A stretch of DNA of 64,000 bases. It comes from Chrysomallon squamiferum (taxonomy: Eukaryota; Mollusca; Gastropoda; Neomphalida; Peltospiridae). Within the stretch, counting starts at the first letter, position 1. Every line of letters starts with the position of its first letter. Shown here piece by piece: positions 1-11,748 of this stretch. The notes under the pieces were generated by a model. The model saw only the letters and a list, made by a program, of their open reading frames with translations. It was not told the DNA's origin and did no database searches. Both the position numbers and the translations under genes were made by a program. The stretch is taken from NCBI GenBank assembly GCA_012295275.1, contig CM022672.1, positions 11,953,904 through 12,017,903 on the forward strand, written 5' to 3'.

Positions 1-1139
1 TATAATCGGGGGAAATATTATCACAAAAAAGGTATTTTGTCAATATCATGTTCCCTGTCAAAAAGAACTTGTGTCTCTATCTCGTATCTATTTTATGCTC
101 AGCAGGGGTTCAAACCAACAAGGAATTCATCCTTTTTTCATGGTGGGACAAAGACACAGTGTTAATATTAGTGACAAGTGGGTGATTTTGGTAAACATTA
201 TTACAGTCTGGTTATGAAGATGATGATTATGATGATTATGATGATGATGATGATGAAAGTGTCACACGTTTGGGGTGAATTAGACATGTGAAGTCTGTCT
301 GGGACCTGCGTTTTGTGTATGTAAATGAGGGTATTTTTTATATGGTGTTTTCTCTCACCATTGTTGTTGTATTTCAGATCTCGGCAAAGAGTTAATAATC
401 CATAATGTCTGGTCTTTGTACTCATTTTATTTTTAGTGTTTTAATGTCTTTATTTAAATTATATCTAAAAAAAAATGGTGGTGATAATGACGGCGATTAT
501 CTTGATTTATTAATTAATTTAGTTATTTAGTTATTACTATTATTATCATAATTATCATAATTATTGTTATTATTATTATTATTATTATAACTAATTCATC
601 ATAGCTGAATTAGCTGTTATAATAATAATCAAAATAATAATAATTAACTTTTTTTAAAGTATTCTTATTTACAATTAAAAAACAATGATAATGATAAAAT
701 AGCTACATCATTATTTTTTTTATTATCTATCTTTTATTCTGATTTAAAAATCACTGCTTTTAAATTAAAATGTAGGTAAACAAAAATTTGTTTTTATTTT
801 AAATAACTAAAACTTATAAGTACAAATATCTCTAAAGAAATATATTAATTTTTAAATTAACATTCTATAGTCAATAAGCAGCCAGAAAAATATCAACAAA
901 CATAAGCTATAAAAACCCAAATTTTCCCAAAAGAAAAAAAAAAGAAAAAAGAAACAACTTAAAAAATTACTAATCATCAAACTCTGTACATACACATTAA
1001 CAATACATTAAAAAAAAACTTTTTAATTCCTAACATACTGAAAAACAAATTTTCTTTGGTTCATATTTAACAATTACTTGCAGGTAAAACAAAAAACAAA
1101 TACTGAATACAAATCCAACATAAAACAAAAAATTATCCA
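1..1139. other. AT-rich low-complexity DNA
   Basis: There is no gene here. The stretch holds a degenerate (GAT/ATG)n microsatellite at about 216-256, an (ATT)n run at about 564-589 and long A/T-rich filler from about 430 to 1130. Open frames are short and made of repeat-encoded isoleucine or of random sequence. The only structured part is a possible SINE fragment near 85-175, listed separately. Confidence 0.8.
85..175 (+). mobile_element. possible degraded tRNA-derived SINE fragment
   Basis: The segment contains GGGGTTCAAACCA at about 104-116, a good Pol III B-box (consensus GGTTCRANTCC). It is followed by TTCATCCTTTT about 15 bases on. A TTCATCC word after a B box is also a feature I associate with tRNA-derived cephalopod SINEs, but that comparison is from memory. 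The A-box position, about 40 bases upstream, is poorly preserved. This may be a worn copy or chance. Confidence 0.3.
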
Positions 1140-1560
1140 TTCATGCTTTTGCTGTAAGCTATCTGTGCTATTTTCACAGTCTATGATATACGACTATATA
1201 TCTAACATTTAGCTTCTAACCCTCATATCACATAATGTCAAAAATACTTCAGGACCGTATGTTTCACCATGATATGAGATATTAAAATATTCATTTCGAC
1301 TATTTTTTCCGTCTCGACTTTTCTGAATCTTTGTTTATCCAGCAATGAACACTGCTCACTGGCCTAGAGGATGTCTGGGTGCAAACATTTTAAACTGGAA
1401 CCAACGAGTCTAATTATGTTTTTCACCTGCAGAAATATTACAAGAAGTAACCTTCATCGCGATGCAAATTCAGTGTTGATTCTGCAAATGATACCTGAAA
1501 ATGTGGTCATGCCTGTGATTCATAGATTTGTGTTTTGTGTTAAACATCACCAGGTGATGG
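1140..1560. promoter_or_regulatory. candidate non-coding regulatory island with POU octamer
   Basis: This island is more complex and less AT-biased than its flanks. It contains an exact POU octamer ATGCAAAT at 1462-1469, a TCTAATTATG homeodomain-type core near 1408 and a few CpGs in an otherwise CpG-poor area. An open frame crosses part of it, but that frame continues into poly-T and CATA repeat and has no domain, so I do not call a gene. Function is inferred from composition and motif words only; single motifs of this kind also occur by chance. Confidence 0.35.
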
Positions 1561-2629
1561 GGTATTTTAAGGAATTGGATTTTGTATTTTTTATTTTTAT
1601 CCTTCTGTTTTCTAGTCTGTATTTCATTTTTTTTTTTTTTTTTTTTACTAAATATGTTTTAAAAAGGTTTCTACTCAGGATTATTGTTTCAGAAAGTTTT
1701 GATAATAAAAACTTCAGTAATGTTTTTAATACACATACATATATATATACATTACATTACACATATACATCATACATACCAAGACATATTTATTTATCTG
1801 TCTACTCTTACTTATACATACATAGATACTTACACACATGTATAGACACACACACACACAGACCTACAATGGACATTTCACATTTCTCACCAGTGTCTTG
1901 ATTTCTTGTTAAAAATGTAACCATTAATTTGATGAGAAAGAGATAAAAAAAATATATATTTGAATTTCTCAGTTGATATTATTATATAAAGAGGTAAATC
2001 ATTGTTAAAACACTTTCAAAAGAAAACAGCCAGTTTCAGTGACTGACACCAAGATTTTCTCTCAGTAGTCTCAGAAGTATGTATTCATATATATTTTAAA
2101 TGTTGTTAAATAAAACCCCAGCAGAGGAAATAAACAGTGTCGCACAGAAACAAACAGATGAATAACTGAATAAATCAGTTTGCAGTATCATAAAGTTGAC
2201 GAAGAGTAGACGCTTTATCAATATCTTCTTTATAATTAATTGTTTTCCTTGCAAAGCCTCACAAGTGGAAACATCAGATGGGTATTATAAAGCCTGTCTG
2301 TATGATTCTTGTTAGTGACCCATTAATTTTCATAATGAAACACTGATCTTGCCATCAAGCAAAACCATCAGTATTAATTGAAACTGTATATATAACCAGA
2401 TTTAGACTGACTTTTGGTTCACCAGGTTTGAAATAAACAGAGGATATGATGGACTGAAGCTGGGATCAAATTTCCAATATCTACACACAAACTAATGTAC
2501 TGCTTCTTTTTAATATAATTAAATCTGTGGATGTGACTTTTGACTAAGTATGAAATCCCAAAGAAAATATTCTTTATTTGGTTAACGCAGAATAGTTCCA
2601 TTAGAAAGGTGAGCTAAGTGTAATACTCT
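1561..2629. other. AT-rich intergenic DNA with short simple repeats
   Basis: A T run occurs at about 1629-1646, a degenerate CATA/ACAT-rich stretch at about 1729-1835 and a short (CA)n at about 1848-1860. The rest looks like unremarkable unique AT-rich sequence. No coding or RNA feature is seen. Confidence 0.7.
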
Positions 2630-3125
2630 CTGTTATTAAACTCAGATATGTTACAGGATGCGGGAGATTATGATAAATATTTCATATAAACATTAACAGT
2701 TCTTGGTGACTAAATTCTAGTATGTGTTAGATGACATGAACATTTAATAGTTCCCAGTGATTAGATTCAAATGTGCTATATGATGTTGAACATTATGATA
2801 AATATTTCATACTAATGTTATTAGTTCCTGGTTAATAAACTTAGATATATTATGAATTTTTTACATAAACTTGAATAGTTCCTGGTAACTAAACACTAGT
2901 AGGTTATAGGATGCCCATGATTATGATAAATATTTTACACAAACTTTAATAATTTCTTGGTGACTAAACTCTAGAATGTTGATGAATATGATAAATATTT
3001 CATTATGAACTCAAATAGTTCTTGGTCACTAAAATCTAAGATATGTTATAATATAACTCTAAAATACAGTTATATGATACTAAAAGTTATGATAACTATT
3101 TGACACAAATGTTAACAGCTAAACA
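2630..3125. repeat. degenerate tandem repeat, about six copies
   Basis: The phrase AGTTCTTGGTGACTAAA with variants recurs at about 2698, 2749, 2823, 2877, 2951 and 3017. It is usually preceded by ATTATGATAAATATTTCA. Spacing varies (about 51, 74, 54, 74 and 66 bases), so units have gained or lost segments. The copies are diverged, which suggests an old minisatellite. No coding frame runs through it. Confidence 0.75.
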
Positions 3126-3596
3126 AAGAAATTATTTCATTAACAGAAGAATGGTCAAATAGTTATGTATGTTTAATGAAACGAAATAAATTGTATCATG
3201 AAGTTCTATTGACTTATCTAGATAAACCGTTTGTTGCACGGCTTCTGAAATTCTGAGACTCACACAAAGGTATTAAGAATTAGAACTTAAATATGATGAT
3301 GATGACATTGATGATATGATAATAATGATTATAAAAGTATAACTGTAACAGCATCAATATCATAACATGACAAATTCATTTCACATCCACAACACCCAGT
3401 AACATAGCTATATATCAACAGCAACAACAATAACAATAACAATAATAATGATGATGATGATGATAGCAATAAACAATAAAAATAGCAACAAGAAATCCTC
3501 CATCACCAGTAACACAAAAACATTCCCCCAATTAAAATGAAAATTAATTATAAAACTCCTTAACAACATAAAAATCACATCATGCCACTAAGCAAG
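3126..3596. other. AT-rich DNA with trinucleotide simple repeats
   Basis: Short GAT runs occur at about 3294-3315 and an AAC/AAT/GAT compound run at about 3417-3466. Otherwise the sequence is AT-rich and featureless. Confidence 0.7.
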
Positions 3597-3860
3597 CCAA
3601 TTTGGAGCTCGCATGCTTGCGGCCAGTGTCTGCATATTTAATGTCAGCAGCAAGTTAACACATATTTTACCAAGGTCAATTAGTTTTTAAGAGAAGCCAA
3701 CACAGACTTAGAGCTGGGTGTTTGTCTGTGTCCAGTGGTAAGTGCTACTTTCAAGTGCCGGTAAAGCCAGAATTTACACCCTGAATGACGGCAAAGCTAA
3801 ATTAACACGCCGTTTCCCTGCAATTAGTTGCAGCAACTTAAGTCTGGCAAATTCCTCATG
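3597..3860. promoter_or_regulatory. candidate non-coding regulatory island
   Basis: A sharp rise in complexity and GC distinguishes this block from both sides. It includes GGTCAATTAGTT, TGCAATTAGTTGCAGCAAC and several CpGs. No frame stays open. Part of it (about 3721-3795) looks tRNA-like, so the island may include an old SINE fragment rather than being a pure regulatory element. Confidence 0.35.
3721..3795 (+). mobile_element. possible tRNA-like SINE head inside the island
   Basis: TGTCCAGTGGTAAGTGC (from about 3728) resembles a Pol III A box. AGAATTTACACCC follows about 40 bases later at B-box spacing, though the B box is imperfect. The ending AGA(A)TTYACACCCTG is also found in the candidate SINE at about 13,420-13,500, which suggests a shared family. 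The copy would be old. Confidence 0.3.
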
Positions 3861-5460
3861 GGTTATCTTCTCTCTGTCACTTGATTATTGGGTTATCTTG
3901 TAGTATGTTTCAGTGACTTTTTTTTTTTTAAGTGGCAGAGAAGAAAGGAGAAGACAAAATAGACACAGACAGAGACAGAGAGACACAGAAAGACAGAGTT
4001 TGAGATAGAGTGAGAGACAGACACAGAGAGAGAAGGATTTGAAAATGATTTTCAGAATAAAGAAAATTTCCATTTGGTTGAAGTGTCTTAATTCAAAATA
4101 TATCTCTGGATTATTCTGTCAGTGATTTTAAAAGAGAGAAAAAAAATGTAGGTTAAATTAAAAAAAGTACCAATTCAAAAATATATTAAAAGTGAATTCT
4201 TTCTGCCAGCTGATTGCTGGATTATTGTGAAGAAAATTTCAGTACGTTTGAGAGAGAATAAGAGGCCAAGAAAGGAAATAACCATTAAAATAAAAATGTT
4301 ACCAACACAGCAGATGTGACAGGGTAAATTTAGAAGTGGTGTGTGTGTTTTTGAAGAACTTGGTAAATGAGATGCTATGCACTTTTTGTGTGTGTGTGTT
4401 AATGAATTCTGCAGATGAATGACAGATAATCGTTATATATAAAACATAATAATTAAAAATCTATATATTTTTAAAACTTTATTATTTATATGTTGCCGTA
4501 CATTCCTTCTTTCCTGGGTATGTAAATTTTGTTATAATGTTAATATAATTATGTTTCAGTAGTGGTGTCATACTACTGTGCTGTACAAAGTGCTCTGGTT
4601 TGTAGTATATTGAGTTCTCTGTCCTTCCATTTTATGACAGTTATGATCTAGAGAAGAAAAAAATTCTACAGTGCAATAAATGAGGTGGTATTAGTGACAG
4701 TGTGATATTATAGTCACACTAAACCAAACAGCAGATACCATGCACACTAACAAATCAAACAAATCTGGAAGATCATCATTTACTATAATATAAAAAAAAA
4801 AAAAAAAAATCTTGACCAGGTTCCCTAGAAAATAATGTTAGCCACTGGTCAGTTCATATTCTGTTAGCTTTTCATTAGTGGACAAGAGTCTTACAAGATT
4901 CTCTGAAAGGTGATGCAAGCAAATCAGCTGAATATCCCCACTGGGGCTGTGCATGGTATGTTGAACTAACAAGCAGCAGTGGTCCAGCAGTTTCCACTTG
5001 CTAAACCAATTAACCACAGATATATACAAATCAGAAATAGCCACAGGCTGCTCACATGGCTGGTTCTATATTAACAGTTTTGTCAATTACTCTATAAATA
5101 TGATCTTAGCAACAATTATGATGATGATGAATATTATAACGATAACAAAGATGTTAATAATAACAGTTACAATAACAATGATGATAATACTTTTAATAAT
5201 AACAGGCTTAGCAACTTTACAGTATACAGTAAGTGTGATGGTGTTGTAATAGCCTTAGCAAGGGCTGTATTGGTGTTAACAGTACAGAAATATGATGGTG
5301 GTGGTAATGGTTATGGTACAGATGATTATGAAGGTGATGGTGGAGGTGGTATAGTAGTGATGATAACAATGATAAAATTAATCAAAACAACAAAAAAGCT
5401 ATAATAAACTATTATTAACAACAACAACAGCAATAGAAGAAAACTTGCAATAAACAGAAA
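3861..5460. other. AT-rich DNA with purine-rich and trinucleotide patches
   Basis: An AGAC/AGAGA purine-rich patch lies at about 3937-4035, A runs at about 4793-4809 and ATA/GAT/ACA trinucleotide-rich sequence at about 5110-5440. Encoded frames here are repeat-derived. No gene or RNA is supported. Confidence 0.7.
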
Positions 5461-5830
5461 TTCCTTTGACCTACTTTTTATTATCAAATGAAGACAAGGT
5501 ACTATCAAGAATCCTTTGACCTACTTTTTGTATTATCAAATGAGGACAAATTATTATAAGGATTCCTTTGACCTACTTTTTATTATCAAATGAGGACAAG
5601 GTACTATCAAGAATCCTTTGACCTACTTTTTATTATCAAATGAGGATAAATTATTATAAGGATTCCTTTGACCTACTTTCTGTTATCAAATGAGGACAAT
5701 TTATTATGAAGATTCCTTTGACCTACTTTCTGTTATCAAATGAGGACAATTTATTATCAGGAATCCTTTGATCTACTTTTTCTTATCAAATAAGGGACAA
5801 GTTTTTAATCAGGATTCCTTTGACTAATAT
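5461..5830. repeat. 50-bp minisatellite, about 7.5 copies
   Basis: The unit begins CCTTTGACCTACTTTTTATT and continues with ATCAAATGAGGACAA. Starts fall at 5461, 5511, 5563, 5611, 5661, 5711, 5761 and 5813, so the period is 50 with two 2-base insertions. The first four units alternate two variants (GGTACTATCAAGAAT and ATTATTATAAGGATT endings), a sign of a 100-bp duplication step. CCTTTGACCT is exact in six units, CCTTTGATCT in the seventh and CCTTTGACTA in the last. Confidence 0.93.
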
Positions 5831-5835
5831 TCAGT

Positions 5836-7565
5836 GAAAAAAAAACAAAAAAAAAAAAAATGACATAGCATTACAAGATCAGACTGGACTCTCTCCTGAG
5901 ATCGATCAAGGACAAAAGCTGTGTACTCTTGTGTAAGTTTAATTACCAGGATTTCACTGTCTGTCAGTCTCACAAGACAGAAGCATTCAGCAAACACCAA
6001 CACTGATCACCACTGATGTAACTCACTCTGTTAGGATTTTCTCAAATACTTAGTTTGTCACACATTATGAATGTCAGCTGAGATCCTATTGCAGAGCTTT
6101 TTTATTTTTCTTTGGAAATGGGGTTAAGGTTTTTGCTTTTGATGTTTTTTATTTTGTTGTTGATATGAACCACTGAATACAGAGAAATCTGAACAAGAGA
6201 AAAATTTAATAATGACAAAACTTTTAAGATAATGATAAAAAAAAAAAATAATAATAAAAAAAAAAACACACACTCATACACATTTTTTTTTTTTTTAATT
6301 TGTTGTTGTTTTATTTTCTGTCTTTTTTCTTTTTTTTAAATAGTTTATCTCCCAGTCTGTCTTATCCATATATTTATTTAATGTTTAAAATGTTTATTTT
6401 TGTTGGTGAATTTTTCATAAATATTTGGTTAAAGATAAATTTATCTCTCATTCTATCAGCCTTAGCTATACATTATTTGTTTTTCCTTTGTTTTTTTTGT
6501 TTTATTTTTGTTTGTTTTATGTTTTTTTCTTAACAAAAACATGACTTAAGACACATTTTAACTGTGATTAAAAAACAATTTCCTGTTTTTTTCAGATAAA
6601 CTACTTTCATAATTACCTAAAAGAAAAGCAATACTCAAAAAAAAAAATAAATAAATAAATAAATCCTAGCGTAATATTATTAAAATAAATAAAAATAATT
6701 AAAAAATTAAATACCTCTCCCCCACAAACAAAAATAAAATAAAATAAATAAATAAAAATAATAATAATAATTTAAAAAAAAAAAAAAAAATGCAGCTATA
6801 ATGTAAAGCCCAGAGAACATTGCAGAATGTGTATGTTACGTAACATGATGGACTTTTCCAGACAGAATTACTCAAGACACAATCTGTCTGCAGCGATTTC
6901 CTGGTTGACAATCCCCTCTGATAAATTTATACATCTTCACATAGATGTAGCAGGAAGATGTTGTCAAAGCAGTAATTTATTTATTCAACACATTGAAAAT
7001 TGTAGCAATTTTCTTGAAATGTCAATGCACAAGACACAGAGAGAGAAAAAAAAGAATCTTTTTTTTTTTTTTCTGTATTGTATTAATTTTAACATAACAG
7101 AGTTGTTGTTAATGATTGTATATGATTATTTTATTCATCAGATATGAGATTTGATTCTTTCTGGAATCTGTTTAATACATATTATACATACATGCACATA
7201 CATGCACATACATTCATACCTGAATGATTTTATATAATAACATGTTTGTTTGTTTGTATGAAGGTCTCCAAAGATTACTTTTGTCTTTATGTTTTAACTG
7301 GTAGATATAACTTTTAATTTAATGATATAACAATGCCATTATTAATTTTAAAACAATTTTTGGATAAATCATAATTATTATATCCAAACTTTAAAAAAAA
7401 AAAAATTATATTAAAGCAACAAAACAGGAAATCAAGACAAACAAAACTAACAATAAACAAAATAAAATTTACTAAAAAAAAATTATAAAAAAAAACAAAA
7501 TAAGAATCACACACATGAAACTTTAAAAAAAAAAAAATATATATATATAAAAATAAAAATAAAAA
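5836..7565. other. AT-rich low-complexity DNA
   Basis: A short more complex stretch at about 5870-6070 is flanked by A-rich runs. From about 6230 to 6800 the sequence is mostly poly-A/T and AAAT repeats, including (AAAT)n at about 6645-6664. CATACATGCA repeats occur at about 7185-7220. Open frames are F/L/I-rich low-complexity artefacts. Confidence 0.7.
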
Positions 7566-7905
7566 TGAAACGAAATCGCCACTAATGTACCCGTCATACA
7601 TTGCTGTCATGTTGTTATCACATATCAGTGATACTTCACATTCATCTGCAGATATGATTACTCCATGTGTCAGCACACCACTCACATTAACAAATCTAAC
7701 AATCAATCACTGCAGATCATAAAAGCAGATGAATTGCTCGTTTTATAAATTTCAAAATAGATCCACTGCCCCGACTCACAATCTTCGGGGAGCTGCTAAA
7801 GAGAAGTAAATCTCCGAAACCGCCAGTGGACCCCAAACTCCTGCCAAGCATAAAGAATGAATCAGAAATGATCCGTGTAATCTCTTCAACACTTGGCTTG
7901 CTGTT
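7566..7905. promoter_or_regulatory. candidate non-coding regulatory island
   Basis: This is one of the clearest complexity islands. It has GC-richer text with several CpGs (for example around 7750-7820) between long A- and T-rich flanks. It contains CAATCAATCACTGC, a PBX-like word, followed closely by CATAAAAGC, plus ATGATTAC words. Two short opposing frames cross it, but both run into T-rich sequence and show no domain. The regulatory role is inferred. Confidence 0.42.
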
Positions 7906-8229
7906 GAGATTTTTAATTTTTTTATTCATTTCTTTTCTTTCTTATATTCTCTCTTCATTTCTTTTTGTCTGTGTTTTATTATTATTTTTTTTTTCTTCTT
8001 CTCCAAAATGCAATGAATATAAAAGATTTTGTTTTTTGTTTTTTTTTTTTGTTTGTATGGGTTCATTTCATTTAAATCTGTGGTGATAGATTGATGTTTA
8101 AGATAATGTAAAGAGATAATGTGTGTTTAAGCTTCAAAAATTGTTGTGCTCATCCTGTTATTTTTTTTTTTTTTTTTTTTATGGACACACTGAGAAGTTG
8201 TTTCTGATTCCTCTTTCAACTATTTCTTG
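7906..8229. other. T-rich low-complexity DNA
   Basis: Long T and TTC-rich stretches, including T runs near 7986, 8040 and 8160-8180. Nothing else is seen. Confidence 0.7.
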
Positions 8230-8610
8230 TACTTGATTTAGTCAAAGAATTTACAAACTCTTTTATTACCGATGTTTTGTACACCTGTTTTGTCAAAATA
8301 ATAACTTACCCATCATCAATACTGATCAGTGTACCTGATATTGTCAAAGAATTTATCCCTCATTAATATTGGTAAGTATACCTGATTTTGTCAGATATTT
8401 TACTTCTTTTCTCTAATTAATACTGATAAGAACTGGTGTACTTGATTTGGTAAAATAATTTACCAAATTATCTGTCATCTATACTGATAAAGTACCTGTA
8501 TGCCTGATTTAGTCAGAGTTTACCAACTTATCCATAAATATTGATTTAGTCAAACAATTTACTAACTTATTAATTGTTAATTTACCAATATATCTATGAC
8601 TAACATTAAT
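8230..8610. repeat. degenerate tandem repeat, about 70-bp units
   Basis: The phrases CTGATTTTGTCAAA, AATTTACCAACTTAT and AATACTGATAAGTGTAC recur in order about five times. The copies differ by many substitutions and indels. I interpret this as an old minisatellite. It carries no coding frame. Confidence 0.65.
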
Positions 8611-8985
8611 AAAGATATAAGTTTAAGTCTACTGAATGTGAAACTCAAAATAAGTGAACAAACAAAATATCACATAAAAATGTATCACTAGTAGTAATAA
8701 GTAAATCTGATTGCATGTGGTAACTACTATTATCTCTATAAAACACCTGATTACATACAATAACAACTACAATTTCAACTTTTATAACAGCAGATACAGA
8801 GATAATGCATGAATATAATTTTCCCATTATATCCAAGTCTATAAAACATGTCTGAATGTAACTAAGACGGTTGAAGTAAAATTAATCAGTCGACTGAGAA
8901 TAATTTTCAATAATTTGATTTAAATTGAAATTTATTTTCATTGATCCATAGGTGAATATTTATGCCTCTTTCTTTCATTCTCTTT
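8611..8985. other. unique AT-rich DNA
   Basis: No repeat, motif cluster or frame worth naming. CAGTCGACTGAG near 8887 contains a short palindrome only. Confidence 0.6.
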
Positions 8986-8989
8986 CTCT

Positions 8990-9085
8990 TATTCAGAACA
9001 GGCCACAGCTCAATGGTGAGACATTAACTTAATGCACAACAGACTGTAGGTTCAACTGTCCTTCATATGCACATTAGGCCATTTC
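8990..9085 (+). mobile_element. tRNA-derived SINE head
   Basis: CAGCTCAATGGTGAGAC at about 9006-9022 matches a Pol III A box (TAGCTCAATGGTNAGA-type). GTAGGTTCAACTGTCC follows at about 9047-9062 as a B box. The spacing of about 43 bases is that of a tRNA. The sequence cannot fold into a complete tRNA with a matched acceptor stem, so a SINE head is likelier than a working tRNA gene. The family is not identified. Confidence 0.55.
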
Positions 9086-9099
9086 CTGTTCCAGTCTAC

Positions 9100-9345
9100 G
9101 AAAGGCCTTGGAATATGCTTTCCTGTCAAGAACAAACTTCATATTAAAACAACCTCTGCTATTGCTAGGTATAAAAGACCAAAGAATGTGCCTTCCTGTA
9201 TGGAAGAAAACTCCTATTAAAAATTCCACTGCAGTTATAAGCATTATTGTATCAAAGGAGTATTAAAGACCAAAGAATTTGCTTTCCTGTCTAGAAGAAA
9301 TTGCGTATTTAAAAACTCCACAACTGCTGAAAAAGAGTAGCTCGT
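9100..9345. repeat. degenerate tandem repeat, about three copies
   Basis: GACCAAAGAATTTGCTTTCCTGTC-like text recurs at about 9103, 9177 and 9269. Each copy is followed by AAGAAA and a TATTAAAAA stretch. Units are about 75-92 bases. The array directly follows the SINE head and may be partly derived from its tail. Confidence 0.6.
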
Positions 9346-10784
9346 ACAGTGGGTTTCCTCTTGTACTGAATCAAGCTTGACTCCCAATAAATGTTAATAA
9401 GAAAATGTCCTGAGATTATTATTCATTGAGTATTCAGCCTCTGAAAACACCAACACCAGACAGCTCTAAGATCAGAGAAAAAAAAAAAAAAAAAATCAAA
9501 GAGCAGGTTATGTATCATGCATACTAAAGATCATATTATAAAATTTACACACAGAAATCCTATTTGAGGAATTTTATTTGACAAACTTGATTCTCTTGGT
9601 GCCTTAAATATTATCTCTTTTTTAAAATGTTTTTCTGATTTTTCCATTTGCCTGAATTCGGTAATGTACTTAAGGCTGTTAATATATACAATAAAATTGA
9701 CTTGATACTAACTTTTGGGTCAAGGTATATTTGATTTTTCTGCATAATTGGTATGAGAATGCCCATACAAAAACACAAAGAGGCATTCATTTCCTTATAC
9801 ACTACACATCCACACACAAGATAAACATTTATATCTGTCTAATCAAGCAATGAAACAGAAAAAAAATATATATATAGAAAAAGCATCAATTTAAAAGAAA
9901 ACAACAATACCAAACCAAATGGTAATTTTTAAAAAAAAAAAATGTTAAAAAAGATTCAGACATGATAATCACCAAATAAGAAGAATGGCTCCTACAAATC
10001 AATGCAAAATAATTTACACCCTAGCTCAAATTCATTTATCAGTACTTATCTGCAGCTTAAACCTTCATTTACCAAAGTGCCAAATTCTAATTGAAGTTTA
10101 ATTTGGCAAATATATTTCATTACAAAAAGGCCTAAAAAAATTTTTATGGCAGTTTAATCAAGCCTTATTTCATTAAATTTTATTTGGCTAAGATAAATTT
10201 AATTTGTCCTCAAACTAAAAAAAAAAGAAAGAAAAAAAAAAAAAAAAGGGAAATTCTAATTGTATTTATGTGTTAAAGAACTTCATTTTCCCAGTTTGAT
10301 GTGGTATCATTTCTTTCTTTGTATTACAGTAATTAAATGTTAAAGATACTATAAAAAAATTAAATTCTAACAGCAACTGTACATGCTTTAAAGAACCAGT
10401 TTATTTATTTATTATTGTAATAACTGTAGTAGCAGTAGTAGCAGTAATAGCAATAGTAGTAGTCATAGTAGTATTTTACTATAACATTAGTTCATAAACA
10501 AGAAGTATACATTCTAAAAAAAAAACATTTTCAAATTTAAAAAGTAATTGGCTTTAATGTTCTGGTTTCTCCACATTATTTATTTATTTCATTTTTTTTT
10601 TTTTTTTTCTTCTTCTTCTTCTTTTTTTTCTTCTTCTTCTTCTTGTTTTTGGGGGGTTATTTTTTTTTTCTTTTCTTTTTTTTGTGCTGTGATAAAGTTA
10701 CATAACATTAGATATTAAATCAAGCCAAAGATGCTTTTTTTTTTGGTGGTGTTTATTTAACAGAGGCAATAATTTAAACCTAAC
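9346..10784. other. AT-rich DNA with simple repeats
   Basis: Contains an A run at about 9478-9495, a degenerate GTA/GCA trinucleotide run at about 10,427-10,475 and a TTC/T-rich tract at about 10,590-10,685. Words such as TTTATTTGGC and AATTTGGCAAAT recur around 10,040-10,210, possibly another very old repeat. There are no genes. Confidence 0.65.
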
Positions 10785-11180
10785 CTGTCTTTGTGCAGCC
10801 ACCAATCATTAACAACAGAGAGCTGTTCTTTTTGATTTGACTCCATGGGCAGACTCAGGGAGCCTAGCCATGTCCTCCAACACAGATCTACAACTATACA
10901 GAGTCCCGAAAAAAATCCTCATACTGTTGTAAACTTTCCTAACTCTCGTTCTAAACATGGGAAAACCAATTTGTGACGAGCATCAGAAGAGTAATTTAAT
11001 GTGGTTTAAGTGTGCAGTAAAAACAGTTTGATTTATGCTGTCGTGGAGAGTGATAACCAATAAGATTCATATGCTATTGCCGAAAGGTAACTGCAACGAA
11101 TATTTAACTTCAGAATCGTAACTAAGTTTGTGTGTAGTTAATAACACTGGATGCGTAGAAAACAAATAAATGTAAAAGAA
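10785..11180. promoter_or_regulatory. candidate non-coding regulatory island with PBX/HOX-like site
   Basis: A complex island with several CpGs. TTTGATTTATGCTG spans about 11,027-11,040 and contains TGATTTATG, the composite PBX/posterior-HOX word. GTGATAACCAATAAG, CCAATCATTAAC and TAGTTAATAACAC are nearby. No frame persists. The role is inferred from composition and motifs. Confidence 0.42.
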
Positions 11181-11184
11181 CAAA

Positions 11185-11250
11185 TCAAGGGGTTGGAACC
11201 AGAAGGTTATAACTGAATTTTTGCCAAACAGAGAAAAAAAAACGAAAAAC
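11185..11250 (-). mobile_element. possible tRNA-like SINE head, minus strand
   Basis: On the minus strand ACCTTCTGGTTCCAACCCC (complement of about 11,188-11,206) is a good B box. It closely matches the B-box region of the plus-strand candidate at about 11,749-11,815, so the two probably share a family. The A-box region upstream is poorly preserved. Confidence 0.35.
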
Positions 11251-11745
11251 AAAGTTTCATTTCTCTGGCATTTTCATATGTATTGACACAGGTTTTGAAA
11301 TTTCACATTTACAGCTTGTTGAACAACTCATATATTCAGACATTTTCATGACAGTATTTCTAATCATCAGCTCACCCCATCCCCAGAATCACTTACAACA
11401 TTTTGGAATATGAAAATCACAGACTTAAAAAAGTCGTAATATCAAATTGAGACATGCAGGAAGAGAACATCGTAAGTCCACTTATATCTTTTTTGTTTTG
11501 ATATATTTACCAATCAGTCATGACTGTATTGATGTAAATGTCATTATGACATATTGGCAATGTAATATGTAAACATACTAATTTACTAAGTGCATTTATG
11601 ACTTTTTAGCATTAACAAATATTCACTTATGATCTACTGGCATGACAACTTACTATCCATAATGACTATGCAGTTCTGATTGACATCTCAAAAAATTATT
11701 ATGCTACTAACTTGATTCTTTGATATATGAAAGAAATTACTACTG
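11251..11745. other. unique AT-rich DNA
   Basis: No repeat array or gene is seen. The text at 11,500-11,690 repeats TTATGAC/CATTATGACATATTGGCA-like words loosely, possibly a very old repeat. Confidence 0.5.
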
Positions 11746-11748
11746 TAC

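Noticed and set aside
1371-1901. 176-codon open frame, the longest in the window
   Set aside because: It passes through a poly-T run (poly-F) and a CATA/CACA simple repeat (Y/T/H-rich end) and has no domain; length comes from low-complexity sequence lacking stops.
8990-9085. Functional tRNA gene
   Set aside because: A and B boxes are good, but no acceptor stem pairing or anticodon stem can be assembled by eye; a SINE head is simpler.
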